A stretch of DNA of 64,000 nucleotides from JANWXD01 sp037446115 (GCA_037446115.1 JBBIJF010000017.1:1-64000); one strand, 5' to 3'. Shown: positions 43,035 to 52,988, counted from the stretch's first letter. Notes: generated from the letters alone by a model not told the origin. A program made the numbers and translations.

Positions 43035-43063
43035 ACTTTACGGCACAAAAAATCAAAATGCAA
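43035..43063 (-). promoter_or_regulatory. Probable promoter of the ilv leader
   Basis: Minus strand TTGCAT (43063-43058), 17 bp, TAAAGT (43040-43035). The start of transcription would fall at 43030-43027, on or beside the first ATG of the leader peptide. Confidence 0.5.
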
Positions 43064-43076
43064 GACTAGAATTGCA

Positions 43077-43113
43077 TTAAAAATAGTAATACCCGTATTG
43101 GCCGATCTACGGG
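43077..43113 (-). terminator. Possible terminator after the matrixin gene
   Basis: CCCGTA (43113-43108) pairs with TACGGG (43097-43092) over a 10-nt loop, followed by a T-rich run. The stem overlaps the stop codon of the gene ending at 43107. It would separate that transcript from the ilv promoter. Six base pairs make it a modest case. Confidence 0.4.
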
Positions 43114-45647
43114 GATCGCACCGGGATCAGGAAAGGCTGGCTCAGCCGGTCGCCAACGCGAACCGTTACCGGAATCAACTGCCCCTCTGCCACTTTCTCG
43201 CTCAATCGGATCTCAACCAGATGCACGGAAGCATTCGTTTCCGAAAGCCCCAGGCTCACTGGCCGGTGAGGCACCCCTCCGACGCTGACGGTGACGGGCT
43301 CGGCGGGCATCGTGACGCCGGGCTCATCCAGCCGCAATACCGACAGCAACAAGGTCTCACCTACTACTGCAGGCTCGGCCAGACTGACGGGCGTTCCGCT
43401 GGCCCGCGATACCGCAACGATGACCGGAGGCGCAAGATCAATTGCAACCACAAACGGAGGCAACACCTGCCCTCCGAGCTCCAGCCTGAGAATCGCCGGG
43501 CCCACCCCCAGGCCTCCCGGCACCTCGAACAGGATTCCTTCTCCGGAAACGCCCAGCACGCGCGCCGGCTGGTCGTTCAAACTTACACGTACGTCCTCAG
43601 GACGCAAGCCCGCAGCAAGCCCCGAGATTTTCAGCAGCGCTTGCCCTCCGGAGTAAATGCTCGGCAATCCCGTATCCGGGTTCAACGGCGAAGGGTCGGG
43701 CACGGGCGCGCCCGGCCTGCCCGGCTCGATCTGGATCGGATTGGATTGCTTCACTACTTCGAGGCCGGTGACAACCGCCGGTGAAAGCGTTGCCGCCGCC
43801 GCACCCTGCGCTACGTGGACGTTGGCCAACAACCGGTCCGGACCCAGAACCCACACCCGGCGCACCACCACATCGCTGCTGCCGAAGCCCACCACCGTTC
43901 GCCCCTGGCGGAAATGCGTGTTTACGCCGCGCACCTCCACCATCGCCTCAGAACCGGCCGGCAAGGACGCGGGGGTGACGGACACCTCCGGGAGCGCCGA
44001 TGGTTCATAAACGTACGCGGGCGGCGCTTGACCGTCCAGAAACAGCGACGTCTGCCCGTCAGGGTTCAGGGCGGTCACCGTGGCGCGGTGTTCGGACGCT
44101 CCCGCCGGAGGCTCCACCACCAGCACGCTTGCCTCTTTGTCAAACTGCACGACGTCTGCCGCCGCCCCGTCAAAAAGAATCCGCGTCTCCTCGCTGAAGC
44201 CCGTTCCGCTGATAACAACCACTTTGCGGCCGCTCGAATCTATAGCCGGGCTCACCGACTGAATGGACGGTGGTGCGGACGCTACCAAATTGAGGCCCGC
44301 GGGCAGCACGTACAGATCGCCGCCCCGACTGAACACCAGATGCCGCGGCCCTACCCCCGAAAAGGGCGTAAAGTGAAAACTCAGTTGCAGGAAATTCGGA
44401 GCGGGCGGGTAGGCTTGGATGCCGTCGGGCAACACCGATGCGGAGCCCCCGATCACGCTCGCCTGCAATCCCGGAGCCACCGCCCCATTCTCGATCAGGC
44501 CCACGCCCGAGGCGACCAGAAAATTCCGCGGACCATTCGTGTTGAGAAAAGCAGGCTTGACGGCAATGTTGCCGGGAAAGCTGTACGTCGTCACTCCGTA
44601 AAGCGTCAGCGGTCCCCGCGGCGTGACTTGGAAGTCATAGCCTTCCAGCGCCGCGCCCGGCGTTACATCCAGCACCGCAGCTTGCAGCACGTCCCGCGTA
44701 CCCGGGAAAAACTGGGTCTCAAACAGCGGCCCGGCCGCGAATCGCTGCCCGTCCGGTCCCAGCGGCAGCACGATGTCGTCCGGCCCCAGTTCCGGCTGCA
44801 GCGAGGGCGGCAGCGCGTGGACGTAAAGATAGTAGCGGCCCGGCGGAATGCCTCCGATGTGGTAATAGCCGTCCGGGTCGCTCAAGGCCGCGACCGCGGC
44901 GCCGCTCGGCGACAGAGCCACCACGGAAGCCAGATGAACGCCCGCCCCGCTGGCCGTAACCCGCCCCTTGATGCCGCCGGTCTGCGACGCGAACTCCGGC
45001 TTCGGGTACAGCAGTGAAATGCCCGCAATATCGTCATCGGCCAGAGGCCGCGCACGCGTGGTGGCCCGCGTCACCTGGGTGGACATCACGCTCGAGGCCT
45101 GGGTGTGCTGCAACCCCAGGGCGTGGCCCATCTCATGAACCAGAGTCAGAAAGAAGGCATCACTGTAGCTCGGACGGTTCGACAGGTCCTTCGGTAGCAC
45201 CAGAACGGAACGCAGAATCGGCACGAAGGCCCCTTCTCCCTCCCCTGTCACCTCGGCCCGCACCGTGGGGCCGCCGAGGGCCACGAGCCCTGGGGGAACT
45301 TCATCGAAGATCACGTCAATTCCGGGCGTGCTCTGCGCGAGGCCGCGGTCGGCAAACCCGCCGAAAGCCAGCCGCAGCTCCGAAGTCGGCACCTCGCTCC
45401 AGGTGCGAGCCGCCAGGCGGATCTGACTCAGCAGCGACTCGAGGCTGTCCCCGGGCGCCATTTGCTCCGGTCCCCGGCTGGAGACGAAGAAGTGTAACGT
45501 ATGGTTGGGCAGGGACTTGAGGTCGAACTTCTCGGGGACCGGAGCAAATGGCCCCGTGTGACTGCGGTAATGCAGAAAGTGATAGTGGGCCCACAGCGTG
45601 CCGCTCATCGCCAGCCCGGCTGCCAGCAACGCCTTTGCCCGGATCAT
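43107..45647 (-). CDS. Secreted matrixin-like metalloprotease with TIG/IPT domains
   Basis: About 846 residues from ATG 45647, coupled by TGATG to the gene upstream. Signal peptide (about 1-20), a matrixin-type zinc protease domain (about 30-215) with the full site HEMGHALGLQH near 179 and a Met-turn VMST shortly after, a carboxypeptidase-regulatory-like domain (about 235-300), then IPT/TIG-like Ig domains (around 480-570, SVSPAIDSSGRKVVVISGTGF) and more beta-rich repeats to the C terminus. An exported, probably surface-attached or secreted protease; substrate unknown. Confidence 0.85.
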   Translation of the reverse strand: MIRAKALLAAGLAMSGTLWAHYHFLHYRSHTGPFAPVPEKFDLKSLPNHTLHFFVSSRGPEQMAPGDSLESLLSQIRLAARTWSEVPTSELRLAFGGFADRGLAQSTPGIDVIFDEVPPGLVALGGPTVRAEVTGEGEGAFVPILRSVLVLPKDLSNRPSYSDAFFLTLVHEMGHALGLQHTQASSVMSTQVTRATTRARPLADDDIAGISLLYPKPEFASQTGGIKGRVTASGAGVHLASVVALSPSGAAVAALSDPDGYYHIGGIPPGRYYLYVHALPPSLQPELGPDDIVLPLGPDGQRFAAGPLFETQFFPGTRDVLQAAVLDVTPGAALEGYDFQVTPRGPLTLYGVTTYSFPGNIAVKPAFLNTNGPRNFLVASGVGLIENGAVAPGLQASVIGGSASVLPDGIQAYPPAPNFLQLSFHFTPFSGVGPRHLVFSRGGDLYVLPAGLNLVASAPPSIQSVSPAIDSSGRKVVVISGTGFSEETRILFDGAAADVVQFDKEASVLVVEPPAGASEHRATVTALNPDGQTSLFLDGQAPPAYVYEPSALPEVSVTPASLPAGSEAMVEVRGVNTHFRQGRTVVGFGSSDVVVRRVWVLGPDRLLANVHVAQGAAAATLSPAVVTGLEVVKQSNPIQIEPGRPGAPVPDPSPLNPDTGLPSIYSGGQALLKISGLAAGLRPEDVRVSLNDQPARVLGVSGEGILFEVPGGLGVGPAILRLELGGQVLPPFVVAIDLAPPVIVAVSRASGTPVSLAEPAVVGETLLLSVLRLDEPGVTMPAEPVTVSVGGVPHRPVSLGLSETNASVHLVEIRLSEKVAEGQLIPVTVRVGDRLSQPFLIPVRSP

Positions 45648-46192
45648 CACCGCCCTTCTTGTCCGCCTCGCGAGATCGCCGCCACGCGCGCCCGCAGATC
45701 GGCCAGCCGCAGGCGCATTGCCTCGTCGGAAATCACCCTGCCGGACTTGGGGTCCACCATGGCTGCCGTGCTCGCCGCCCGCCAGACCATCTCGCTGCCC
45801 GACCCCTCTTTGCTGACGGCAAACACGCCTTGGGAAAGCCCCACGACATGCGTCAGGCCGTTGCGGCCCGTCCACAGAAACAGCACGTACTCCCCGCCTT
45901 CCTGCAGCTTCGGGGCCCCGGAAAACGTCTGCCGCAGCCCCATGGCCACCCCGCCCGGCACCACGACCTCCAGTTGTTGCGCTTCCGGACCCTTCCAGCG
46001 CTCCATCACCTGGACCGTCCAGCGCGTATAGATCACCGGGCCGTGAACGTACGCCCGCGGAGAATACACCCGCCCTCGAACTACAGCTGTAGATTTTTCG
46101 ATCAGCTCCTCAAGCGACAGCCGCTCGAGCGTTGCAGCTTCCCCAAGCCGGAACGCGGCCAGAATTACGAGCGTAATGCGGGCGGCACGCAT
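45647..46192 (-). CDS. Secreted protein of unknown function
   Basis: A 181-residue protein from ATG 46192 (GAGGG 5 bp before). A signal peptide (about 1-19) precedes a beta-rich part: LEELIEKSTAVVRGRV, YTRWTVQVMERWKG, VVVPGGVAMG and GGEYVLFLWTG. This layout recurs in secreted proteins found with matrixins in Acidobacteria, to my recollection. The stop overlaps the protease start, so the two are made together; an inhibitor, chaperone or partner role is inference. Confidence 0.75.
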   Translation of the reverse strand: MRAARITLVILAAFRLGEAATLERLSLEELIEKSTAVVRGRVYSPRAYVHGPVIYTRWTVQVMERWKGPEAQQLEVVVPGGVAMGLRQTFSGAPKLQEGGEYVLFLWTGRNGLTHVVGLSQGVFAVSKEGSGSEMVWRAASTAAMVDPKSGRVISDEAMRLRLADLRARVAAISRGGQEGR

Positions 46193-46323
46193 GGCGTCCC
46201 TCTGGACTCCTGCACGCCCCGTGCCACTCAGGGGTCTGCTAACCCGTTGTGAAACCTCCCCGGATACCCCCTCCTTGGCAGCCCTGCTGTGGCCCCTTGA
46301 CACGGCCGCCCGCCACGGCCGCC

Positions 46324-47478
46324 TCAGGGGGTGTACTGGCGAACCGTCTCCCAGCGCCCGCTTGAGGCCGAGCGCAGCACCGCATCCGTCACGTATTCTG
46401 TGGCCAGCGCCTCGCGGAAGGTGGGCGAAGCCTGCTCACCCCGGGCCAGCGCCCCGAGAAAGTCCGCGATCTGATGCACGAAGGTATGCTCGTAGCCGAT
46501 TTGCAGGCCCGGCACCCACCAGCACTTCATGTAAGGGTGATCCCCGTCGGTTACGTGAATGGACCGCCAGCCCCGCACGAGGCCGGCATCCCGGTGGTCA
46601 AAGTATTGCAGCCGGTGCAGATCGTGCAGGTCCCAGAAAATCGAGGCGTGCTCGCCGTTGATCTCCAGCGTGTACAGCGCCTTGTGCCCGCGCGCATAGC
46701 GCGTGGCTTCAAACGTCGCCAGCGAGCCGTTGGAAAACCGCGCCAGAAACGCGCACGCATCGTCAATGCCCACCGGCTCGACGCGCCCCGTCAGAGTGTG
46801 TTTCCGCTCCTTGACGAACGTCTCCGTCATGGCCGTCACCTCCCGGATCGGCCCGTTGAGCCACATCGCCGTGTCAATGCAGTGCGCCAGCAGGTCTCCC
46901 GTAACCCCGCTGCCGGCCACCTGCACGTCCAGCCGCCACAACGCCGCCCCGCCCTGCGGCAGATCTTTGGAAATCGTCCAGTCCTGTAGAAATTTGGCGC
47001 GGTAGTGGAACACCTTGCCGAGCCGTCCCTCGTCAATCAGTTGCTTGGCCAGCGTAACGGCTGGAACGCGCCGGTAGTTGTACCAGACCATGTTGGCCAC
47101 ACCCGCCTTTTCCACCGCCTCGACCATCCGCTCGGCCTCCGCCACATTGCGCGCCAGCGGCTTTTCGCACAGCACCATCTTGCCCGCCTGCGCCGCCGCC
47201 ACCGCAATCTCGGCGTGGGTGTCGTTGGGGCTGGCGATGTCCACCAGATCCACGTCCGGACGCGCCACGAGCGAGCGCCAGTCCGTTTCAAACGTTTCGT
47301 AGCCCCACCGTTCCGCAAACGCGCGCGCGTTGTCTGCGTTGCGCCCGCACACCGCCTTCAGAACCAGCCGGCAAGGCAGCGAAAAGAAATGCCCCGCCTT
47401 GGCGTAAGCGTTCGAATGCGCCCGGCCCATGAAACCGTAGCCGATCAAACCGATGCGAAGTTCCTTCGGTAGCTCCAT
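46324..47478 (-). CDS. Gfo/Idh/MocA-family oxidoreductase
   Basis: A 384-residue NAD(P)-dependent dehydrogenase. The dinucleotide motif [16 protein letters not shown] (about 10-25), the EKPLA motif (near 104), and a C-terminal substrate domain with [17 protein letters not shown] (near 193), including the catalytic His of AHCID, are present. Such enzymes oxidise myo-inositol, sugars or sugar acids. It sits 44 bp from a sugar isomerase on the same strand, which suggests a shared catabolic route. Confidence 0.9.
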   Translation of the reverse strand: MELPKELRIGLIGYGFMGRAHSNAYAKAGHFFSLPCRLVLKAVCGRNADNARAFAERWGYETFETDWRSLVARPDVDLVDIASPNDTHAEIAVAAAQAGKMVLCEKPLARNVAEAERMVEAVEKAGVANMVWYNYRRVPAVTLAKQLIDEGRLGKVFHYRAKFLQDWTISKDLPQGGAALWRLDVQVAGSGVTGDLLAHCIDTAMWLNGPIREVTAMTETFVKERKHTLTGRVEPVGIDDACAFLARFSNGSLATFEATRYARGHKALYTLEINGEHASIFWDLHDLHRLQYFDHRDAGLVRGWRSIHVTDGDHPYMKCWWVPGLQIGYEHTFVHQIADFLGALARGEQASPTFREALATEYVTDAVLRSASSGRWETVRQYTP

Positions 47479-47521
47479 CTCCCGATTCCGCTCCTTGTCG
47501 TGCCAGTGTTGTCAGGGAAAC

Positions 47522-48586
47522 CTATTCCCGCCAGCCGTGCGCCTGGCGGACGGCCGCCATCGTGGCCAGAATCTTGTTCCAGGTCTCCTGCCGGAGCATC
47601 ACCTCGTTGGGGAACATGCAGCCGTCCCAGCAGATGTGCCGGAAGGCCCGGGTGGGCGCACCGCTCTCGTCCCGCAGCCAGTGGCCCGCATCCCGCACGA
47701 TGTCCAGCTTGCCGTTGGGATCGTCCGGCAGGCAGTGCCGCCCGGTCTTGTCGTGCGAGCCCGCTCCTTTCACCGTGGCGTCGTTCTGCGCCACATGGAA
47801 GTCAATCGTCCAGGGCCGCAGGGCCCGCGTCAGCTGCCGCAGCGCCTCCTGCAGCCGCTCGGTCTGACTCCACTCAAAATCCTCCGGCAGGATTCGGTCC
47901 TCCGGCGCGTTGTAGCCCAGCGTGAACAGCAGCGTGTGGGCCATGTCGGCCTGAAAGCCCAGCGTCTTCGGCCGGTCCACCCGCTCGAGCAACTCCACCA
48001 CTTTCCGCCAGCTGTGCATCCCGCCCCAGCAGATTTCCCCTTCGGCCGCCAGCCGCTCGCCGTGATCCTCGGCGATCGCGCAGGCTTCCCGAAACGTGCC
48101 CACCAGCCGCTGCGTGTTGCCTTCCGGATCCTGAAGCCATTCCGCAGGACTCGCCGCCGAATCAATCCGGATAACGCCGTAAGGACGCACGCCCAGCTCC
48201 CGCAGCGCCGCACCGATCCGGCAGGCCTTGCGCACCTGTGTGAGAAAACGCCGGCGCTCCTCCTGGCTGCCCATGGCGGACCCCCCTCCCGTGGGCGGCC
48301 ACACCGGAGCCACCAGCGAGCCGGCCACAAAGTTCCGCGCCCGCAGCTTGGCGGCCAGCCGCTTCAGTTCATCCGGGCTCGAATCAATCGAAATGTGCGG
48401 ATCGTACAAAAACAGATCCACGCCCTCGAAGCGAACCCCGTCGGCCTGGGCCGCCGCCGTCAGATCCAGCATCGTGTCCAGATCAATCGGTGGCTCCGAC
48501 CCCGGGCCTTTGCCCACCAGTCCGGGCCACATGGCGTTGTGCAGTCTCGGGTAGTTGTTTTGCGTCGCTTCAGCCATCGCCTCCAT
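47522..48586 (-). CDS. Sugar phosphate isomerase/epimerase-like TIM barrel
   Basis: A 354-residue protein of the AP-endonuclease-2/xylose-isomerase-like barrel family. Metal-ligand candidates are the Glu of [14 protein letters not shown] (near 170), the Asp/His of FQADMAHTL (near 208), the His of DFHVAQND (near 262) and a Asp/His pair later on. Start ATG 48586 or 48577. It lies upstream of, and is probably cotranscribed with, the Gfo/Idh/MocA gene. The pair recalls inositol or sugar-acid catabolism, but no specific substrate can be named. Confidence 0.82.
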   Translation of the reverse strand: MEAMAEATQNNYPRLHNAMWPGLVGKGPGSEPPIDLDTMLDLTAAAQADGVRFEGVDLFLYDPHISIDSSPDELKRLAAKLRARNFVAGSLVAPVWPPTGGGSAMGSQEERRRFLTQVRKACRIGAALRELGVRPYGVIRIDSAASPAEWLQDPEGNTQRLVGTFREACAIAEDHGERLAAEGEICWGGMHSWRKVVELLERVDRPKTLGFQADMAHTLLFTLGYNAPEDRILPEDFEWSQTERLQEALRQLTRALRPWTIDFHVAQNDATVKGAGSHDKTGRHCLPDDPNGKLDIVRDAGHWLRDESGAPTRAFRHICWDGCMFPNEVMLRQETWNKILATMAAVRQAHGWRE

Positions 48587-48707
48587 GCCTCATCGGTAGC
48601 ATATAGCGCGCTCGCGCCCGCTGCAAGGCTTCGCGCGCAGCCGGACCTCGCGCCCGGAAACGCTTCACCCCGGCCGCTCCCCCACGACCTTCCGCGACGC
48701 CGCGCCG

Positions 48708-48736
48708 TTGACTTGTCCAGGCCAATATGGTACGCT
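48708..48736 (+). promoter_or_regulatory. Promoter of the pdx unit
   Basis: TTGACT (48708-48713), 17 bp, TACGCT (48731-48736) with a TGG just before it as an extended -10. Transcription would start near 48743, about six bases before the ATG at 48749. Confidence 0.55.
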
Positions 48737-48748
48737 TGGCTCACCGGC

Positions 48749-50230
48749 ATGTTGGGTGCACTCCAGCTCGATCCCGGCGCCCAGACACCGCTCTACCTCC
48801 AGCTGGCCGAGCAAATCCGCGAGTTCATTCGCTCCGGGCGCCTCACCGCCGGAGATCGCCTCCCCGCCACCCGTGAATTGGCTGGTAAACTTGGCCTGAA
48901 CCGCTCCACCGTCAACGCCGCCTACGCCCTCCTCCATGCGGAGGGCCTGATCCAGGGCCACGTGGGCCGGGGCAGTTTCGTCTCCACCCGCCTCCCCGGC
49001 CGCAGCCGCGACTGGAGCCGCCTCCTCGAGTCCGTAAGCCGCTTCAGCGCCCTCTCGTTCGCCACCGCTGGCGAGCCGCAGGATTTCATCAGCTTCGCCA
49101 CTTCCCGCCCGGACGAGAGCCTCTTTCCCCTCGAAGAATTCCGCGCCAGCTGCCGCGAAGTGATCGAAAGTGCGCAAGCTCGCACCCTGCTCCAGCTCGG
49201 CTCCCCGGCCGGATACGCCCCGCTGCGGGAGTATCTGCTCGATGAGGCCCGGCGAGAAGGCCTTCTCCGTCCCAGCGACGACGTCCTGATTACCAGCGGC
49301 TGCCAGCAGGCGCTCGATCTCCTCCACCGCGTGCTCGTGCGCCCGGGCGACGTCGTGGCCATCGAAGAGCCCGCCTCCCCGGGTCTGCGCAGCCTGTTGC
49401 TGCGCGCCGGCGCGCGGCTGGTCGGCGTGCCCATCCGCCCCACCGGCCTGGATCTGGCGCAACTTGAGCAGGTGCTCGCCCGCGAGCGCCCCCGCCTGCT
49501 CGTGCTCACCCCCAGCTTCCAGAACCCCACCGGATTGAGCCTGTCGCGCGAGGCGCGCCGCACCGTGCTGGAGCTGGCCGGCGCCTCCGGCGCCGTCGTC
49601 GTCGAAAATGACATCTACGGCGATCTGCGCTATAACGGAGCCCCGCTGCCCACCCTCAAACAGATGGATGAAACCGGCGACACCGTCCTGCTGCGCAGCT
49701 TCTCCAAGGTCGCGTTCCCGGGCCTGCGTGTCGGATGGCTCATCGGGCCACGGCCTCTGGTGGCCCGCCTGGCCGAGGCCAAACAGTGGACCGACCTGCA
49801 CACCGACCAGCTTTCCCAGGCCGTCCTGTTGCGCTTCGCCCTTTCCGGCCGTCTGGCCCGGCACCGCGAGCGCGTCCGGCGCGCTGGCGCCGAACGGCTC
49901 GCCGCCGCTTTGACGGCCTGCCGCCGCCACCTCCCCAAAGGCGCTTCCTGGACGCAGCCTCAGGGAGGCATGAACCTCTGGATCCGCTTGCCCGAGCCGC
50001 TCGACACCGCCGAACTGCTGCCCCGCGCCCGCCAGCAGAAGGTCACCTATCTGCCCGGCAAGTTCTTCGAAGTCTCACTGCCCCAGGGAGCCGGCCTGCG
50101 CATCTGCTTTGCCGGCGTGCCTCCGGCTCAGATCCGCACCGGCCTCAGCATCCTGGGAAGAATTTTCAAGGAGGAAATGGACCGAGCCCGCGCCGCCGGC
50201 CGCCTCAGCCCGGCCCCGGCGCTGGTCTGA
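48749..50230 (+). CDS. pdxR: MocR/PdxR-type regulator (GntR domain plus aminotransferase fold)
   Basis: A 493-residue fusion: GntR winged helix (about 10-75, [19 protein letters not shown]...[25 protein letters not shown]) and a PLP fold-I aminotransferase domain (about 115-490) with [11 protein letters not shown] near 188, QNPTG near 258 and the PLP lysine in [13 protein letters not shown] near 318. PdxR senses PLP and controls pdxST. Here it is in front of pdxS and on the same strand, rather than divergent as in many species. Confidence 0.9.
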   Translation: MLGALQLDPGAQTPLYLQLAEQIREFIRSGRLTAGDRLPATRELAGKLGLNRSTVNAAYALLHAEGLIQGHVGRGSFVSTRLPGRSRDWSRLLESVSRFSALSFATAGEPQDFISFATSRPDESLFPLEEFRASCREVIESAQARTLLQLGSPAGYAPLREYLLDEARREGLLRPSDDVLITSGCQQALDLLHRVLVRPGDVVAIEEPASPGLRSLLLRAGARLVGVPIRPTGLDLAQLEQVLARERPRLLVLTPSFQNPTGLSLSREARRTVLELAGASGAVVVENDIYGDLRYNGAPLPTLKQMDETGDTVLLRSFSKVAFPGLRVGWLIGPRPLVARLAEAKQWTDLHTDQLSQAVLLRFALSGRLARHRERVRRAGAERLAAALTACRRHLPKGASWTQPQGGMNLWIRLPEPLDTAELLPRARQQKVTYLPGKFFEVSLPQGAGLRICFAGVPPAQIRTGLSILGRIFKEEMDRARAAGRLSPAPALV

Positions 50231-50244
50231 AACAGGGAGGAACT

Positions 50245-51132
50245 ATGCTCTATCTCGACGACGATTTCCGCGTCAAAGTCGGCCTCGCCGAAATGCTCAA
50301 AGGCGGCGTCATCATGGACGTCACCAATGCCGAGCAGGCCGTCATCGCCGAAAAGGCCGGCGCCGCCGCCGTCATGGCCCTCGAGCGCGTCCCCGCCGAC
50401 ATCCGCAAGCAGGGCGGCGTCGCGCGCATGGCCCCCATCCGCAAGATCCGCGAAATCATGGAGGCCGTCAGCATCCCCGTCATGGCCAAGTGCCGCATCG
50501 GCCACTTCGTCGAGGCCCGCATCCTCGAGGCTCTGCAGGTGGACTACATTGACGAAAGCGAAGTCCTCACCCCTGCCGACGAAGAGCACCACGTGGACAA
50601 GCGCGCCTTCCGCGTCCCCTTCGTCTGCGGCGCCCGCAACCTCGGCGAAGCCCTCCGCCGCATCGCCGAAGGCGCCGCCATGATCCGCACCAAAGGCGAA
50701 GCCGGCTCCGGCAACGTCGTGGAGGCGGTGCGCCACATGCGCGCCATCCAGCGCGAAATCCGGCAGCTCACCGTGCTCGGCAAAGAGGAGCGCGCCGCCG
50801 AAGCGAAACGCCTCCAGGCCCCCCTGGAGCTGGTCGAGTACGTGGCCGAACACGGCAAGCTCCCCGTGCCCAACTTCTCGGCCGGCGGCATCGCCACCCC
50901 CGCCGACGCCGCCCTCGTCATGCAGCTGGGTGCCGAAGCCGTCTTCGTCGGCTCGGGCATCTTCAAGTCCGAGGACCCCGAGGCCCGGGCCCGCGCGATC
51001 GTCAAGGCCGTCACCTATTACAACGACCCCCAAAAACTGCTCGAAGCCAGCGAGGAGCTCGGCATGGCCATGCCCGGCCTGGACGTCTCCCGGCTTCCGG
51101 AATCCGAACTGCTCCAGACCCGCGGCTGGTGA
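50245..51132 (+). CDS. pdxS: Pyridoxal 5'-phosphate synthase lyase subunit PdxS
   Basis: A 295-residue subunit of the DXP-independent B6 pathway. Condenses ribose 5-phosphate, glyceraldehyde 3-phosphate and ammonia. [14 protein letters not shown] (about 48-61), [12 protein letters not shown] with the catalytic Lys (about 80-91), [16 protein letters not shown] (near 152) and [19 protein letters not shown] (near 212) are as in the family. AGGGAGG lies 4 bp before ATG 50245, 14 bp after pdxR. Confidence 0.96.
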   Translation: MLYLDDDFRVKVGLAEMLKGGVIMDVTNAEQAVIAEKAGAAAVMALERVPADIRKQGGVARMAPIRKIREIMEAVSIPVMAKCRIGHFVEARILEALQVDYIDESEVLTPADEEHHVDKRAFRVPFVCGARNLGEALRRIAEGAAMIRTKGEAGSGNVVEAVRHMRAIQREIRQLTVLGKEERAAEAKRLQAPLELVEYVAEHGKLPVPNFSAGGIATPADAALVMQLGAEAVFVGSGIFKSEDPEARARAIVKAVTYYNDPQKLLEASEELGMAMPGLDVSRLPESELLQTRGW

Positions 51133-51161
51133 GGCCCGCCGCCGCAAGGCAGGAAGCATCC

Positions 51162-51743
51162 ATGACCAAACGTGTCGGCGTGCTCGCTTTGCAGGGTGAC
51201 TTTGACGCCCACTGCCGTGCCGTGCGCCGGGCGGGCGCCGAAGCCGTGCTGGTGCGCACCGCCACCGAACTGGCCGCCGTCGACGGCCTCATCATCCCCG
51301 GCGGCGAAAGCACCACCATGCTGAAACTGCTCCGCGATGAGGCCCTGCTGGAACCTCTGCGTCAGTTCGGTCTCCGCCGTCCCATCTTCGGCACCTGCGC
51401 CGGCGCCATCCTGCTGGCGCGGGAAGTCTCACGCCCCGAGCAGGAAAGCCTCGCGTTGATGGATATCGCGGTCGAGCGCAACGCCTACGGCCGCCAGCTC
51501 GACAGCCACGTCGCCCGCATCCGGCCGGAAGAGGAATTCTTGCGCCGCGCCGGAGGCGGGGAATTGGAAACGGTGTTCATCCGCGCTCCCATCATCCGCC
51601 GGACCGGACCGGCCGTGCAGGTGCTCGCACGTTATCGCGGCGATCCCATCCTTGTCGAGGAGGGAATACACCTTGCCGCCACCTTCCACCCGGAACTCAC
51701 TGCCGACGACCGGATCCACCGCCTGTTTCTCTCCCGACTCTGA
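51162..51743 (+). CDS. pdxT: Pyridoxal 5'-phosphate synthase glutaminase subunit PdxT
   Basis: A 193-residue class I glutaminase delivering ammonia to PdxS. GVLALQGDFDAH (about 5-16), IIPGGESTTMLKLL (about 44-57), the nucleophile Cys in FGTCAGAILLA (about 76-86) and the His-Glu pair in TFHPELT (near 176) are present. The start is ATG 51162, 29 bp after pdxS. Confidence 0.95.
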   Translation: MTKRVGVLALQGDFDAHCRAVRRAGAEAVLVRTATELAAVDGLIIPGGESTTMLKLLRDEALLEPLRQFGLRRPIFGTCAGAILLAREVSRPEQESLALMDIAVERNAYGRQLDSHVARIRPEEEFLRRAGGGELETVFIRAPIIRRTGPAVQVLARYRGDPILVEEGIHLAATFHPELTADDRIHRLFLSRL

Positions 51744-51748
51744 TTCCC

Positions 51749-52144
51749 ATGCGCATCCTGTTTGTGTGTTTCGGGAATTCCTGCCGTAGTCAGATGGCCG
51801 AAGGCTTCGCCAAAGCTCTTGCCCGCGGAATCTGGGAGGCCGACAGCGCAGGACTCCACCCCGCCCGTGACGTCGCGCACCTGGCGCGCGAGGTCATGCG
51901 CGAAAAAGGGATCACGCTCGAGGGGCACTACCCCAAGAGCGTGGACGAACTCCCCCTGGCTGCCTACGACCTCATCGTCAACATGAGCGGCGAGCCGCTG
52001 CCGGGCCGCGTCACCGCGCCCGTCCTCGAGTGGGACATCCCCGATCCCATCGGCCAAAGCCTGGACGTGTATCGCCGCGTCCGCGACGAAATCGAACGCC
52101 GCGTGCGCCGGCTTCTGGACCGCGGGCCCGGAGCGCGCCCCTGA
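51749..52144 (+). CDS. Low-molecular-weight phosphatase/arsenate reductase-like protein
   Basis: A 131-residue protein with the P-loop CFGNSCRS near the N terminus (Cys7, Arg13) and the general-acid region WDIPDPIGQSLDVYRRVRDEI (near 100). This architecture is shared by LMW protein-tyrosine phosphatases and thioredoxin-linked arsenate reductases. The latter need further Cys residues; here only Cys7 and Cys12 are seen, so a phosphatase is favoured. It starts six bases after pdxT, likely in the same transcript. Confidence 0.8.
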   Translation: MRILFVCFGNSCRSQMAEGFAKALARGIWEADSAGLHPARDVAHLAREVMREKGITLEGHYPKSVDELPLAAYDLIVNMSGEPLPGRVTAPVLEWDIPDPIGQSLDVYRRVRDEIERRVRRLLDRGPGARP

Positions 52145-52166
52145 GTTGCCGGAAAACCTGCCTCCG

Positions 52167-52988
52167 CTAGTCGGTGGGCCGGGGCCGAGGCGTCGCATCC
52201 CCCGGAATCAGCCCCATCGCCCAGCGGATGGCCTCCAGCCACATCTTCTGCACGTCCGGACGGTCCCAGACGTCCTCCCGGTGCCCCAGACTCGTGTAAA
52301 AGACCCGTCCCTTGCCGTACGTCCGCACCCACGCCACGGCGAAATCCTTGTCCGTGCGGTGCACCCCCTTGCGCGTCAGGTCAATCTTGTCCGCATCCAG
52401 CCGCATCAGCACCCGCACCTTCTCCCGGGAAAAATCCTTGATCTGGTAGATCTCGTCGTAGATCGTAAAGCGTGCCGGAAAAGGCTTCATGGCCGGAAAG
52501 TTCGGATCCTCGACAATGATCGGAGCCTCGAACTGGTTCCACGGATGCAGGTCGAAGTAGCCGCCGATCATCTCGCCGTACTCCGGCCATTTGTAGAAGG
52601 TGTCGGTGGCGCTGTGCGCCCCCAGAAAGCCTTTGCCGTCGTCGTGCACGAACGACAGCAATGCGGCTTTCTGTTCCTCGTCCATGTCCAGCTCGCCCGT
52701 CGTGAAGAAAAACACCGCGTCGAAATAGTCCAGATTCTTGGCGTTGCCCCCCAGCTTTTTCTTGGTGAGCAACTGCGTGTCTGTGCGGATATAGGTGTCA
52801 TAGAGCCCGGATTCCTGCCCGATCTTCCACACCGTGCCCAGGGCGTGCGAAACCGAGTCGTGCTGAAACCCCTTGACCGCACCGATCGCCAGAAGCTTCT
52901 TCTTCTTCTTGGTCTGCGCCCCGAGCGGCGCCGCCAGCACCGTCGTGACGAACAATAAGACGAAACCCAATACGGCAGTTCGCTTCAT
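52167..52988 (-). CDS. Secreted ThuA-domain protein
   Basis: A 273-residue protein: signal peptide (about 1-24) and a ThuA-type glutamine-amidotransferase-like fold (about 32-262) with FFTTGELDMDEEQKAALLSFVHDDGKGFLGAHSATDTF (near 92-130). Trehalose utilisation is the historic family name; the biochemical role of secreted members is not settled. ATG 52988 has GGAGG 7 bp upstream. Confidence 0.85.
   Translation of the reverse strand: MKRTAVLGFVLLFVTTVLAAPLGAQTKKKKKLLAIGAVKGFQHDSVSHALGTVWKIGQESGLYDTYIRTDTQLLTKKKLGGNAKNLDYFDAVFFFTTGELDMDEEQKAALLSFVHDDGKGFLGAHSATDTFYKWPEYGEMIGGYFDLHPWNQFEAPIIVEDPNFPAMKPFPARFTIYDEIYQIKDFSREKVRVLMRLDADKIDLTRKGVHRTDKDFAVAWVRTYGKGRVFYTSLGHREDVWDRPDVQKMWLEAIRWAMGLIPGDATPRPRPTD

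Noticed and set aside
43067..43115. CRISPR-like AT-rich repeats upstream of the ilv leader
   Set aside because: No regularly spaced repeat; only a short inverted repeat consistent with a weak terminator. No CRISPR array or cas gene exists elsewhere in the window.
47453..48748. N-terminal extension of the PdxR-like regulator by more than 400 residues
   Set aside because: That part is antisense to the isomerase gene; the promoter and ATG at 48749 fit the known GntR N terminus.
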